A stretch of DNA of 64,000 bases, from contig VRVR01000022.1 of the NCBI GenBank assembly GCA_009859145.1, positions 62,001-126,000 on the forward strand. The letters run 5' to 3'. This DNA comes from Andalucia godoyi. Lineage: Eukaryota; Discoba; Jakobea; Jakobida; Andaluciidae. The position numbers and the translations under genes are program-made. Below are positions 28,450-37,148 of this stretch, piece by piece. The notes below the pieces were generated by a model. That model was not told the DNA's origin. It made no database searches and saw only the letters and a program-made list of their open reading frames with translations. Every line of letters begins with the position of its first letter. Positions within the stretch are counted from its first letter, which is position 1.

Positions 28450-29428
28450 TGTTGCTTTTTCCCTTCCTTCTTCCTTTGTTATGCCCTTTGCCTTTTTCCC
28501 CCCACTTCGTTTGCACCTTGCTTCGCGGGAAACTGTCTGTTCATTCTATTTTCATTTTTCTGCACAAATTCTCGGCCTTTTTATTCATTGGGTATGAGAA
28601 GCGAGGCTGCTGACTTCGCCTGTTGTCTCAAGCATCACTTCCGCAACCGCCCTCCAGCGATTGATAAATGGCAACGCCTACATTACACACTGACCATGCA
28701 TATCTGCGAATAGACATGCATATTCAGTCTTGCATCCCGTTGCCGGGAAGGGGATAGGCCCCCAACACGCCTCACGGCGCTCTTCAGATAGATGTTCCGC
28801 GCTCCGTTCCCAATCTCGATCAATCGGTGAGCCACTTTCTCAGCGTGACACGTTGTTCCTGAGAAGGGTGCATTTTGATGCTGACGGCCCTAGCAGCAGG
28901 CGCTTTCGTGTCCTCAGTTGCAGCGCGATTGATGCATCTGGAGATACGAGAGGGAGAGGCGGTAGGCGTTGTGACACGTGGTCTCTTAGGAGGTCTGCGG
29001 GACCTAGGAGGCCCTGCATCGAGCGGCGTCGGCGTAGGCGAATGCGTCATCCCAGCGCACCCACGCCCCTATTTGAAATAAAAAAGTGAAACCAACGAAT
29101 GATAGAACAGATGGCTACGGATGCTGCGTTAAAGAGTGTCGAAAATGCGGAGCCTGTGTCACCGGCTGAATTTTGGCCGAGCGTGTGTAAGCACGAATTC
29201 CCTGTGAAACAAACGTGCTAGTGTCGGCCAGTTTTGATCGTGTCTGTTTATGTGTGCTTCCGTATGCATGACAATGACGTGTCACTATTCAACGGCCCAG
29301 AATCCGACATTACTCACTCTGCCTTTTCACAATGTGTGTGTGTGTGTGCGTGCAAATTTGTCGAGTCTGCGGTGTAGTATTTTATTGTTCTCGCGGCCTC
29401 CTCGAATTCTGTGCGACTGTGGAAACAG
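28450..29428. other. Gene-poor stretch with Fanzor/TnpB N-terminal relic
   Basis: About 980 bases between two divergent genes. It contains the relic described separately. A GTGT tract (29334-29350) lies in the presumed promoter of the acyltransferase. Nothing else is convincing. Confidence 0.5.
28820..29050 (-). pseudogene. N-terminal fragment of a Fanzor/TnpB-like protein
   Basis: A 76-codon frame on the minus strand that stops abruptly. Its last 24 codons read ARAVSIKMHPSQEQ followed by RVTLRKWLTD. That fits the N-terminal signature of TnpB/Fanzor proteins (basic residue, I/V, x, hydrophobic, x, P, x, x, E/D-Q, L-R-K-W). The preceding part is Pro/Arg-rich with PPKRPRV, which would serve as a nuclear localisation signal. 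A TGA follows WLTD directly. About 100 bases further, one frame reads WSVCNVGVAIYQS, recalling the next conserved helix (R-W-x-Y-N-x-G-V). No RuvC or zinc-ribbon part follows before the CPSF6-like gene, so this is a truncated relic. Confidence 0.5.
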
Positions 29429-30634
29429 ATGACAAGGGAAAGGTATAGCGGTGGTGATGCTGGTGATGTTAGTGGGAAGCAAAAGCTGCTGCTGCGCTCC
29501 GGAGGTTCTGCTCACAACCGACCTTGGCCTGTGGCCGTGGCTCAGTCGATCGGAGTGATTGTTATCTTGTTTGGAGCTGCACTTTTGCTCAATGTGTTGC
29601 AACTCGCATCGCGGATCTTGCGATGGACATGCGTCATCCGGGTGCCAACAGACATTCGATTCAACAATTACATGCTTGGGGTGTGGCTGCGGATCGCTAT
29701 CTGGGTCGTCAATGTCCCGTGCCGAACCAAGGTGTCTATTGCGCCCTACTCGGAAAGCAACGCAAATCGTACCAGCAAGGCCAGTACCGGTGGTGATCAG
29801 GAGGCACAGTGGAGTGGGAACCACTTGTTTGTCTCCAACCATGTTTCGTATCTCGATATCATGCTGCTGTTTGTGTTTCTTACACATCACCACAGCCTTC
29901 GTAATCACGACCTCCGCAACACGAATATCAGAACGCCACAGGATGCAGCACAACCGTGTCACATGCGGTTCTATGCAAAAAATGCAGTCCGATACTACCC
30001 GTGTGTATGGGCAGTGAACTTCTTTTCGGGGTTTGTGCTGCTGAAACGCGATTTTACGCGGGACCTACCGGTGATCATGCGCCACCTGTCCGTGCTCTCA
30101 TCCTGTTTCAAGCAGTACGCGATCCCATTCTATCTCTCGATTTTCCCGGAAGGCACGCGGTTTACTCGGCAGAAGGCGTTGCAAGGGAAGGAATTCGCGA
30201 GTGCGCACGGAGTCAAGGGTATGTGGGAAAACGTGTTGGTTCCCAGAGCCCGGGGCGTGCATGTCGCGGTGCAGAAACTTGGGTTTCAGGACAAGTGCCT
30301 CGATGGTGTAATCGTGCTGCGGTTCGAGTATCAAACGGGCGTGCGGGACCTCATTTCGCTGCTCGGCGGCCGCAATCCAAATGCAGTCCGAATCTGTCCC
30401 AAGCGGTATTCATGGACAGAGTACGTTCGCATCCTCAAGAACAAGGAGCACGCTCTTGAGCATTCGAGGAACAGCAGCAGCAGCGATAAAATGAATGAAG
30501 ACGGGGTCTCAGAAGAGGTAGTCAAGGACTGGCTGCTCGATGAGTTTAGGGAAATGGACTCCGCTCTCTCAAACCGAACTCTCTCACCGCTTTCTGAGTC
30601 TCTTGATTTGGACTGCAGACAAAAGGCCGACTGA
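29429..30634 (+). CDS. Lysophospholipid acyltransferase (PlsC/LPLAT family, AGPAT-like)
   Basis: A 401-residue membrane acyltransferase that probably makes phosphatidic acid from lysophosphatidic acid, or acylates a related lysolipid. The first ATG is at 29429 and a TM helix follows at about residues 35-60. The HX4D catalytic motif is in SNHVSYLDIM (near 136). RFYAKNAVRYYPCVW is near 180, and IFPEGTRFTR (near 238) carries the glycerol-3-phosphate-binding EGTR. VPRARGVHVAVQKL (near 271) resembles the eukaryotic LPAT2/AGPAT3-5 group. The tail is Ser-rich and has no clear second TM pair. The ER membrane is the likely site. Confidence 0.9.
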   Translation: MTRERYSGGDAGDVSGKQKLLLRSGGSAHNRPWPVAVAQSIGVIVILFGAALLLNVLQLASRILRWTCVIRVPTDIRFNNYMLGVWLRIAIWVVNVPCRTKVSIAPYSESNANRTSKASTGGDQEAQWSGNHLFVSNHVSYLDIMLLFVFLTHHHSLRNHDLRNTNIRTPQDAAQPCHMRFYAKNAVRYYPCVWAVNFFSGFVLLKRDFTRDLPVIMRHLSVLSSCFKQYAIPFYLSIFPEGTRFTRQKALQGKEFASAHGVKGMWENVLVPRARGVHVAVQKLGFQDKCLDGVIVLRFEYQTGVRDLISLLGGRNPNAVRICPKRYSWTEYVRILKNKEHALEHSRNSSSSDKMNEDGVSEEVVKDWLLDEFREMDSALSNRTLSPLSESLDLDCRQKAD

Positions 30635-31260
30635 GCGATGAATTATTATTGTTTATTATTATTTATTTTTCACCCTGCACGTCTCCTGGTTCCCATGCTG
30701 CACCTATTTCATTTTACATATTACTGTTGTTTGTTTTTTTTTTTAAATAAAGTTCCCTTCATCATCCGACTTTGACTATTCCCATTATTATCATTATTGT
30801 TCGTTTGTTTCTTGTTTGTTTTGGAGACTGACGCCTTGCGACAATATGCAAACCACCCACCCACCGACCTCTCACCTCCCTCCAATCCCCCCGCTGTCTC
30901 TGTTCCGCGCACAACGAAAACACTGCACGTCTCTACTCTCGACAGCTGACACGACGAATCGCGGAAAAACCTCTGCGTATTTATGGACATTCCGAACTTC
31001 TCCAAAATATATGCCGGTCGTAAAAAAAACCTGTGGTCCTTATTTTTTCGCCCTTTTCCGTTCAGGTTTTCTTATTTATCGGTTTCGTCCAATTTACGTT
31101 GCAGTCTCTTTTATTTTTTTGTTTTTTTTGTTTTTTTATTCTTCATGTTTTTTCACACGTCTTCTCGTCATTTTAGTAGTAGCATCTATTTGACATATCG
31201 GTGACGATTTAGGCAACAAAAAGAAAGAGAAAGAGAAAAGAGAGAGCGTGAGAGAACAAC
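30635..31260. other. Spacer upstream of NIP7
   Basis: 626 bases, rich in TTATTATTA and long T runs. It probably holds the acyltransferase 3' UTR and the NIP7 promoter, and ends with an AG-rich leader directly before the ATG. No gene is visible. Confidence 0.5.
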
Positions 31261-31806
31261 ATGAGACCACTTACCGAAGAAGAAACGCGAGTGTTTTTTG
31301 AGAAACTCTCGCAGTACATTGGAAAGAACATTGCTCAGCTTCTGGACTCATCGAGCGATGATCCGCATTGCTTTCGTCTTCAGCGCGAGCGGGTGTACTA
31401 CGTGTCAGAGCGTCTGATGAAGAAAGCCACGAATGTCAGCCGTGAAAACCTTGCGTCGCTCGGAGTCTGTTTTGGAAAATTCACAAAGACGCGCAAGTTT
31501 AGACTGCATGTCACGTGTCTGGACTACCTTGCACAGTATGCAAACTACAAGATCTGGGTGAAGCCATCGGCGGAAATGTCATATCTGTATGGAAACCACG
31601 TCCTTAAAGCCGGCCTCGGAAGAATCACAGAGAACACTCCGGAGAACCAAGGCGTAATTGTATTGTCCATGGCGGAGATTCCCCTCGGGTTCGGCATCGC
31701 TGCGAGATCAACCCAGGATTGCAGAAAGGCAGATCCAACGTCTATCGTCTGTCTTCATCAGGCGGATATCGGCGAGTATCTGAGAGACGAGGACACCCTC
31801 GGATGA
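31261..31806 (+). CDS. NIP7: 60S ribosome biogenesis factor NIP7
   Basis: A 181-residue protein, exactly the family length. It starts [21 protein letters not shown] and contains the NIP7-specific N-domain ([14 protein letters not shown] near residue 39, [19 protein letters not shown] near 68). The C-terminal PUA domain ([20 protein letters not shown] near 101, [20 protein letters not shown] near 129) binds RNA. NIP7 acts in the nucleolus in pre-rRNA processing and 60S maturation, alongside other factors encoded in this window such as Has1. Confidence 0.97.
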   Translation: MRPLTEEETRVFFEKLSQYIGKNIAQLLDSSSDDPHCFRLQRERVYYVSERLMKKATNVSRENLASLGVCFGKFTKTRKFRLHVTCLDYLAQYANYKIWVKPSAEMSYLYGNHVLKAGLGRITENTPENQGVIVLSMAEIPLGFGIAARSTQDCRKADPTSIVCLHQADIGEYLRDEDTLG

Positions 31807-32447
31807 TCCAGTTGCCCGCTGTTCCAAAGCACACACACACACACACACACACACAACATGATTCTTTTGTAAAGTACTGTATACCAAGCGAGTCTGACGT
31901 AGCATGTCAATCTTCAAAGGAAGAAAGTTGATATCGGCGGTCAAGCCAGGCATCGAAGACTGGAGTCATTTCCTGCTGTAATAAAACAACCCCCCGACAC
32001 CCCATACAACGTACACCCACAAGTAGAAAACTCATGGTTGCGGAGCAGGTTCAAATATCAGGTGCGGGGAGTAAGGACTTTTGGAGTGCCCTTTCAGGAG
32101 TTCGTTTCCGGATTTGCAGAAATCCCTCATGAAAACGCTTGTAGACAGTCACTGTCTTCCCTAAAATCGAACGATGTTGCAGTGCACCCGACATAAATGT
32201 TTCGTGGCCTGCTCGCAATTCCAAAGCTGGTGGTTCGGGGACACGCACGTCACACTGCTGTGCTCTCTTTCGCTGGCTTTTCCCAAAAGAGGTCAATTGA
32301 CGACCTTGATTGGTACCACATGATGAACTCTTGTGGTGGTACCTTCACCCCGGAAGGACACTTCACTTTTTGTATATGTTTTTGTTTTCGTTTTGCTTTT
32401 GCTTTTTGATTATTGGTTTTGCAAAGGCTCGGTTCGAGCATGACTCC
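31807..32447. other. Spacer with CA tract and two overlapping short ORFs
   Basis: This holds a (CA)n tract at about 31830-31855. It also holds two short divergent ORFs: minus strand 32051-32194 (47 codons, listed separately) and plus strand 32197-32409 (70 codons, starting MFRGLLAIPKLVVRGHARH, basic and presequence-like). The end is a T-rich tract. A pyrimidine run and TTGCAAAG near 32415-32425 could be a splice acceptor for the next gene. Confidence 0.4.
32051..32194 (-). CDS. Possible 47-residue basic protein
   Basis: A short open frame starting MSGALQHRSILGKTVTVYKR, followed by an amphipathic, basic stretch (FHEGFLQIRKRTPERAL). The composition is like a small mitochondrial or ribosomal protein and the amino acid usage looks non-random. 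It is too short to be sure and no family is recognised. It would be divergent from the DUF1992 gene. Confidence 0.3.
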   Translation of the reverse strand: MSGALQHRSILGKTVTVYKRFHEGFLQIRKRTPERALQKSLLPAPDI

Positions 32448-33452
32448 ATGATGCAGTGTCTCTGGAAAAGGCTGCTGCAAGTGAGACGGCTACCGTTTCG
32501 ATCTGTCCGATTGTTCAGCAGTGGCTCCTCATCATCATCATCGTCGTCGTCGTTGGCGGAGCGGTCCGGACGGCAAGACCATCGCTGGCAGCTCGGAATT
32601 CGCGAAGACGCACGAGATCGGAGGAGCAGCGGGAAGCAGGCTGCAGAAAAGCTGCATTCTGCCCTGGACCGCTTATCGGATCTTGCTCTCAAAGCGGCAG
32701 AGAAGGGTGTGGCGCATGCAGATGAAGATGGCGGCGGCCAGCGAGGAGCAGGAGCAGGAGCAGCAGCACCGCGCTCCATGGTGCTGCCGCGGAATGCAAA
32801 GGAGTGGACGATGTTGGTGGAACAGCGCATCCAAGAGGCCATGAATGCCGGTGAGTTCCGTGATTTGAAAGGGAAAGGGAAGCCTTTCCCAGACACGACA
32901 GAGACGGATGCTGCTTATGCGTATAATGACGAGGATCGATTTGCACACAAAATTCTGCGAAATCACAGCTTTGCTCCGCCTTGGATTGAGCTCGACAAGA
33001 TGATTCGAGAAGACCTGGCTGCGATGGATGCCTATGTGGCCCGTGTTCTTGTTGCGGGTATCAAGTATCTCGGGATCCACCGAGGAAAACACGCGATCCA
33101 GCAGCCGGCATTCGCAAAGGATGTCTTTCCTTCCTTAACGCCGGAGGAAGAGAGAGTCCGCATGCAGAAAGGGGATGTTGCGGTCGTCTACAAGTTTGCA
33201 AAGGATGAACTCGAGGTTGCTGTTCGACTCCTCGAGAGTAGCAATCGAGCGTCGTTTGCAACGTGGGATCGGGTGTTGGGAGAATGTGATGAGCTGACGA
33301 AAACCCTGAATCGAAAGATTGACGATTACAACATCATGACCCCGGTTCTGAGTTCTCATAAAATGCGACGCAACCGCGAGCGAAATATCAAGGCAGCGCT
33401 GCGGGTGCTCGACAGCGTGCCTATCCGATTTCTCCTGGAAAGGCCTTCTTGA
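32448..33452 (+). CDS. DUF1992 protein (DNAJC28-like conserved domain), probably mitochondrial
   Basis: A protein of 334 residues from ATG 32448. The first 35 residues (CLWKRLLQVRRLPFRSVRLF and Ser repeats) look like a mitochondrial presequence: arginine-rich, amphipathic, no acids. The DUF1992 signature follows at about 120-145: VEQRIQEAMNAGEFRDLKGKGKPF in pattern, with KGKGKPF as its core. NHSFAPPWIELDKMIRED (about 170) is the second conserved block of the family. There is no J domain, so it corresponds to the conserved region of DNAJC28 without DnaJ. The C-terminal half is helical and basic. Function is unknown in the family. Confidence 0.85.
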   Translation: MMQCLWKRLLQVRRLPFRSVRLFSSGSSSSSSSSSLAERSGRQDHRWQLGIREDARDRRSSGKQAAEKLHSALDRLSDLALKAAEKGVAHADEDGGGQRGAGAGAAAPRSMVLPRNAKEWTMLVEQRIQEAMNAGEFRDLKGKGKPFPDTTETDAAYAYNDEDRFAHKILRNHSFAPPWIELDKMIREDLAAMDAYVARVLVAGIKYLGIHRGKHAIQQPAFAKDVFPSLTPEEERVRMQKGDVAVVYKFAKDELEVAVRLLESSNRASFATWDRVLGECDELTKTLNRKIDDYNIMTPVLSSHKMRRNRERNIKAALRVLDSVPIRFLLERPS

Positions 33453-33888
33453 GAACCGAAATTGAGAGTGCATTTATGTAGTAGTAACAGTAGTAGTAGT
33501 AGTAGTAGTATTTGGGGATGAGGTGGGACGCTAGATGCATCATGCAGCGTGTTGCTCGTCCACCCGTAAACGAAAGCAATAAGCACGGCTGTTCTATGGA
33601 ATCATGCACTTTACGGAAGCAACAGCTGCAAACTAACGAGGCCAAATGTCGCCATTTCCACTTGCAAGCCCAAACCACAAATGAAAACTACCAAACACTA
33701 TAACAACCCATTTAAGAAAAGAAAGACGGAGAAGGTGAAACAAGACAGGGCATGGAGAGAAGGACCAACAACAAATAACAGAGGTACAAAAGCTGAACGT
33801 GAGCATGTTCGAGGAAAACCCCTAGAACAAAACAAAACAAAAACAAAAACAAAAACAAAAACAAAAACAAAAACAAAAACAAAAAAAT
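33453..33888. repeat. Spacer with (TAG)n and (CAAAAA)n tracts
   Basis: Between two convergent genes. A TAG/GTA triplet tract lies at 33479-33510, and a CAAAAA-type tract at about 33828-33887 runs up to the stop codon of the next gene. No coding signal. Confidence 0.8.
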
Positions 33889-34683
33889 TCAAGCATGATG
33901 GAGAAGCGAAAGCGTTGACTGTCTGGGAGTGCACGAGAAGCGCTGGCTGGACGCCATCAGAACAGTCTGCTGCGCGGATTCTTTTCGTTCCCTCTGAATC
34001 GAAGCATTGGACAAATGCCTGAGCAGCTTATTGACCTGCGTTGAGTCTTCGGTTTGCGTCTTTGTGTCCTTTGCCCGTGGAGTCAGCCGCCCAGCAAGAT
34101 ACCCCTGCGGGGTTCTTCCCGTTGTTTTTCCGTTTCCATTCTCGTGTGCGGATTGCGGTCTGGTGTTGAAAACATCCGAGTCTCCATTCGACGCTACGTG
34201 CTTCCTGCCGCGAGCGGATTCCACGACAGCGGGTGCAACGCTTCCGTTCTCAAACGACAAGTGCGATTCGTACATCGCGGCTCTGCTAGACGGTCTCTTC
34301 TTGAACGCATCGACGGGCGCGGACGGGTCAAACTCCAGCAGTTTTGCGGTCTCTCTGTGGGACTGCGGAAGAACCTTCTTCATGCGAGGCGAATCATGCA
34401 CTGCTGTCTTTCCCGCAGCGTCTTCCCCGGCAGACACGGGAGAAAGCCGCAAGCTCGGCCGATGAGTTGATGCCGGCATGTCTGGCGCTTCAAAAGGGCT
34501 GAAGGACGTTCGGATGCCTCGGAACGTGCGGTCTTCTGCTGCAGGGTGCGCAGACATGTGGATTGTCGGGTTCGGGAAGTCCTCCGGGTTTACTGGCGTC
34601 TTTTGGACAACTGCCGACCGTGAGCTCTTCGTCGGCGTGTACTTTCCCATACCATAAGACGTTCGGCGATTCGAAGTAGCCAT
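33889..34683 (-). CDS. Disordered basic protein of unknown function
   Basis: 264 residues from the ATG at 34683, starting MATSNRRTSYGMGKYTPTKS. It is Ser/Thr/Pro/Arg/Lys-rich throughout with several SP and TP dipeptides (TPTKS, FSPFEAP, LSPVSAG, TPQGY, LTPRAK). That suggests a target of proline-directed kinases and perhaps a nuclear or cytoskeletal protein. Codon usage is like the neighbours and a shadow frame of about 150 codons mirrors it, so I accept it as coding. No domain is recognised. Confidence 0.65.
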   Translation of the reverse strand: MATSNRRTSYGMGKYTPTKSSRSAVVQKTPVNPEDFPNPTIHMSAHPAAEDRTFRGIRTSFSPFEAPDMPASTHRPSLRLSPVSAGEDAAGKTAVHDSPRMKKVLPQSHRETAKLLEFDPSAPVDAFKKRPSSRAAMYESHLSFENGSVAPAVVESARGRKHVASNGDSDVFNTRPQSAHENGNGKTTGRTPQGYLAGRLTPRAKDTKTQTEDSTQVNKLLRHLSNASIQRERKESAQQTVLMASSQRFSCTPRQSTLSLLHHA

Positions 34684-35145
34684 ATTATCTTTCAGATTCT
34701 TGCTTCCTTTTGCGACAAAGAGATAGAATAAGACACGGATCGAAAGAAAAGAAGGGAGGAAGACGGAGGAAAATAAACGTGGAAAAAGAAAAGGAAGGGA
34801 AAAGAAAAGAAAAGAAAAGGGGAAAAAGAAAAAGAAAAGAAGGATGGGAAAGCGTGATTAGCGTGGAGCAGAGGAACAGCAGAGCTGTGAAGTTGGGGAA
34901 AGGCCAAAGGCGCACGTGCAGAATGGGCGACGAGTGACGATCAATCAAAAGATCTCATCTGCACTCTCGGCTTATGAGACTGGTGGAGTGGCGGGCACAT
35001 TGAAATGGGTGCGTTTTTAATCCTTTACAGCAGGAAAGATGCCTCCTCATGCAGGCATCAAATGCTTTCGTGCTTATAGTATTGCTCCTCCAACCCAAAC
35101 GTCTGGTGGACGGTGGTGAAGATCGTCGGATAGTATGGCTGAAGG
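34684..35145. other. Purine-rich spacer
   Basis: Downstream of repeat A copy 2 in window order, this carries a long AG-rich tract (about 34740-34850), probably the leader of the minus-strand gene. The rest is unique sequence without a gene. Confidence 0.5.
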
Positions 35146-35291
35146 TGTGCAGGTCGAGGCCCAATGAGAGACACTGTCGAATACTGACAACCCGATTCCT
35201 CCGCCGCGGCCTCTCTCTCCCTCTGCGGCGCACTCCATTGCCAATCAACAATCAATGCAATATCCGCTCAATTGAAAACAAAGAAGGAAAG

Positions 35292-35358
<67 letters not shown>

Positions 35359-35658
35359 AAGTGGATTAAAAATGCGGAATGGCAATAAAAGAAGCTCGTT
35401 GAAACCCCTAGTTTTCTCCTGGTTCCGAGGGTCCAAATGGTTCTAACAAATGCACTGATTGCTCAGCTAGAGAGCTCTGAACAGGAAAATAGGTTGTTTC
35501 TGTTTTGGGGTGCGCAGACACCACGGATGTCCCACTCAAAAGGGGAGCTTTATTGGATGGGCGCTGATGCGGATTGTAAAAGTCACTTTTTACGCCAAAT
35601 AAATCTGTCTGAGGCGCAGCATGCGAGCCAAGTGTGCGGATAGGTTTTGGGTTGGAAG
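35146..35658 (+). repeat. Dispersed repeat A, copy 2
   Basis: The reverse complement of 14702-15226. It contains a (GA)n tract at about 35296-35356 and a 68-codon ORF at 35437-35643 beginning MVLTNALIAQLESSEQENR. That ORF matches copy 1 with one visible amino acid change and then reaches a stop where copy 1 stays open. It lies just after the 3' end of the zinc-finger gene. Confidence 0.85.
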
Positions 35659-35703
35659 GTAGTACCTACAAGCCTTCATGTCTGTTCAATAGACGGAGAG
35701 TCT

Positions 35704-36711
35704 TCATGCAGTAGCCTTTCTTGAACGCTTTGGAGCCGGAGATGGATCTCTTGTCGATACCGATTCGATCTTGCTGCTTTTCCTGACACCGCCGCTCTTC
35801 GGTTTCGTCAAAGAAACAAGACGCGACCGTTCCTCTTCCTCTTGTTCTCTGTCTTCCTGACTCATTTCCACAGCTTTTGCCGTCGCCCTATTCTTCTTCG
35901 ATGGCTTCACATGTTTCGTATGCTCAACATGCTCCACGTCGCTCACCGCAACTGCAGACACTCGTTTCCCGACAGATGAACTCCTATCTTTGGGAACAAG
36001 TGTACCACCATCCACAGCCGTCGTTGCTTTTGCTTTCATCTTTGATTTTGTCCCTTTCTCCTTCTCTTCATGATCTTGCTGCTGCTGCATTTTCTTCCTC
36101 GCTTCCTCCTTCTTTTCCATCAGCCTTCTCTTGTTCCTTGCGGCAACCTTTTCGACATATTTTTCCTTCTTCTTTTCTTTCCGCTTGAGGATGCTCGCCT
36201 TCTCCCTTTCAGAAAGACCATTCCACTTGTCTGTCTTTTTGAGATCGCGTTCTCTAGCCAAATGGACCTTGGATTTCAGATGTTCTTGAACTTGCTTTTC
36301 GGAACGAAGCTCGCGCTCCGGGCACAAATTGCACTTAAAACTCAGTCGCTGCGCGGCGCCTCCAGATTCCTTGCCACCATCAGCATCCCCCGCATCACCA
36401 TCAGCATCCTCCTCATCGTCAGAAGACTCTAGAAGTTCGCCTACTGCGCGCTTTCGCCCCTCGCTGCCAGACGAGAGTAAAGCCGCCTTCTTTGATCGCA
36501 GTGGCTTTCGATCCGTTCCGTCTGCTGAATAGTCTGAATCCTCTGTGTCATCGGAGTCAGCAGCCTCGTCAGCATCCTCGTCATCACTTCCCGACTGGCT
36601 GCCATGATCCTCAGATTCTTCGACCGATCCCAGTTCTGAATTCTCATCAGACGACGACCCTTCATCTGGGTCTTCGTTGTGTTGAAGATACTTTGTTAAC
36701 CGCTTGATCAT
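35704..36711 (-). CDS. C2H2 zinc-finger protein with acidic and basic tracts, unknown
   Basis: A protein of 335 residues from ATG 36711 (MIKRLTKYLQ). The frame upstream has no ATG. Residues 15-110 are very acidic (Ser/Asp/Glu runs). A single C2H2 finger, C-x2-C-x13-H-x5-H (FKCNLCPERELRS then EHLKSKVH), lies at about 124-150. It is followed by a long Lys/Glu-rich helix (about 160-235) and a basic, Ser-rich tail. The layout resembles fungal and protist nucleolar proteins with one finger and a charged coil, possibly in ribosome biogenesis, but this is only suggestive. Confidence 0.7.
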   Translation of the reverse strand: MIKRLTKYLQHNEDPDEGSSSDENSELGSVEESEDHGSQSGSDDEDADEAADSDDTEDSDYSADGTDRKPLRSKKAALLSSGSEGRKRAVGELLESSDDEEDADGDAGDADGGKESGGAAQRLSFKCNLCPERELRSEKQVQEHLKSKVHLARERDLKKTDKWNGLSEREKASILKRKEKKKEKYVEKVAARNKRRLMEKKEEARKKMQQQQDHEEKEKGTKSKMKAKATTAVDGGTLVPKDRSSSVGKRVSAVAVSDVEHVEHTKHVKPSKKNRATAKAVEMSQEDREQEEEERSRLVSLTKPKSGGVRKSSKIESVSTRDPSPAPKRSRKATA

Positions 36712-37148
36712 TGCTGAAACGGAGATCGGCTTTCGGAATAATTCTCGGATCAACACACGCTAAGGAAAGACGGAGATGAAGAAATGGAGAAACGCGGCAA
36801 AATTTTGTGGGATTCAAACAGAAATTAATCCGTCTCGTTCGTTTTCATTTTGTTTTGGCTTGTTAGTTTGCTTATCCGCGAAATACAACTACAGCAGGTG
36901 GGAATGAGGATTCCGGTCTTTCAAGGGATTCCGGCCATTGGCAGTTTTGCACCCGTTGCCACACCAGGAGTTTTTGATGCTGGGACCAAGAAACAGAAGA
37001 GGACTGCATTTAGAAAACAGCAACACGTGAGAAGCGCGCAAGATGAGAGCAGAGTAATGCGAATGTACAACATTGATTGACGAATATGGGACGATCAATT
37101 AACACAAAGGGAGGGGGAGGGGGAGGAATTAAAGAGGCGGCGCAAACA
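36712..37148. other. Spacer with a possible 58-codon ORF
   Basis: A plus-strand frame from ATG 36904 to 37080 (58 codons, MRIPVFQGIPAIGSFAPVAT then a basic tail) follows a splice-acceptor-like AACTACAG. It could be a small protein or the last exon of one, but no other support exists. A G-rich tract lies at 37108-37125. Confidence 0.3.

Noticed and set aside
1531-35356. Tandem short repeats as possible CRISPR arrays
   Set aside because: The repeats are 1-8-bp microsatellites without spacers, and the genome is eukaryotic.
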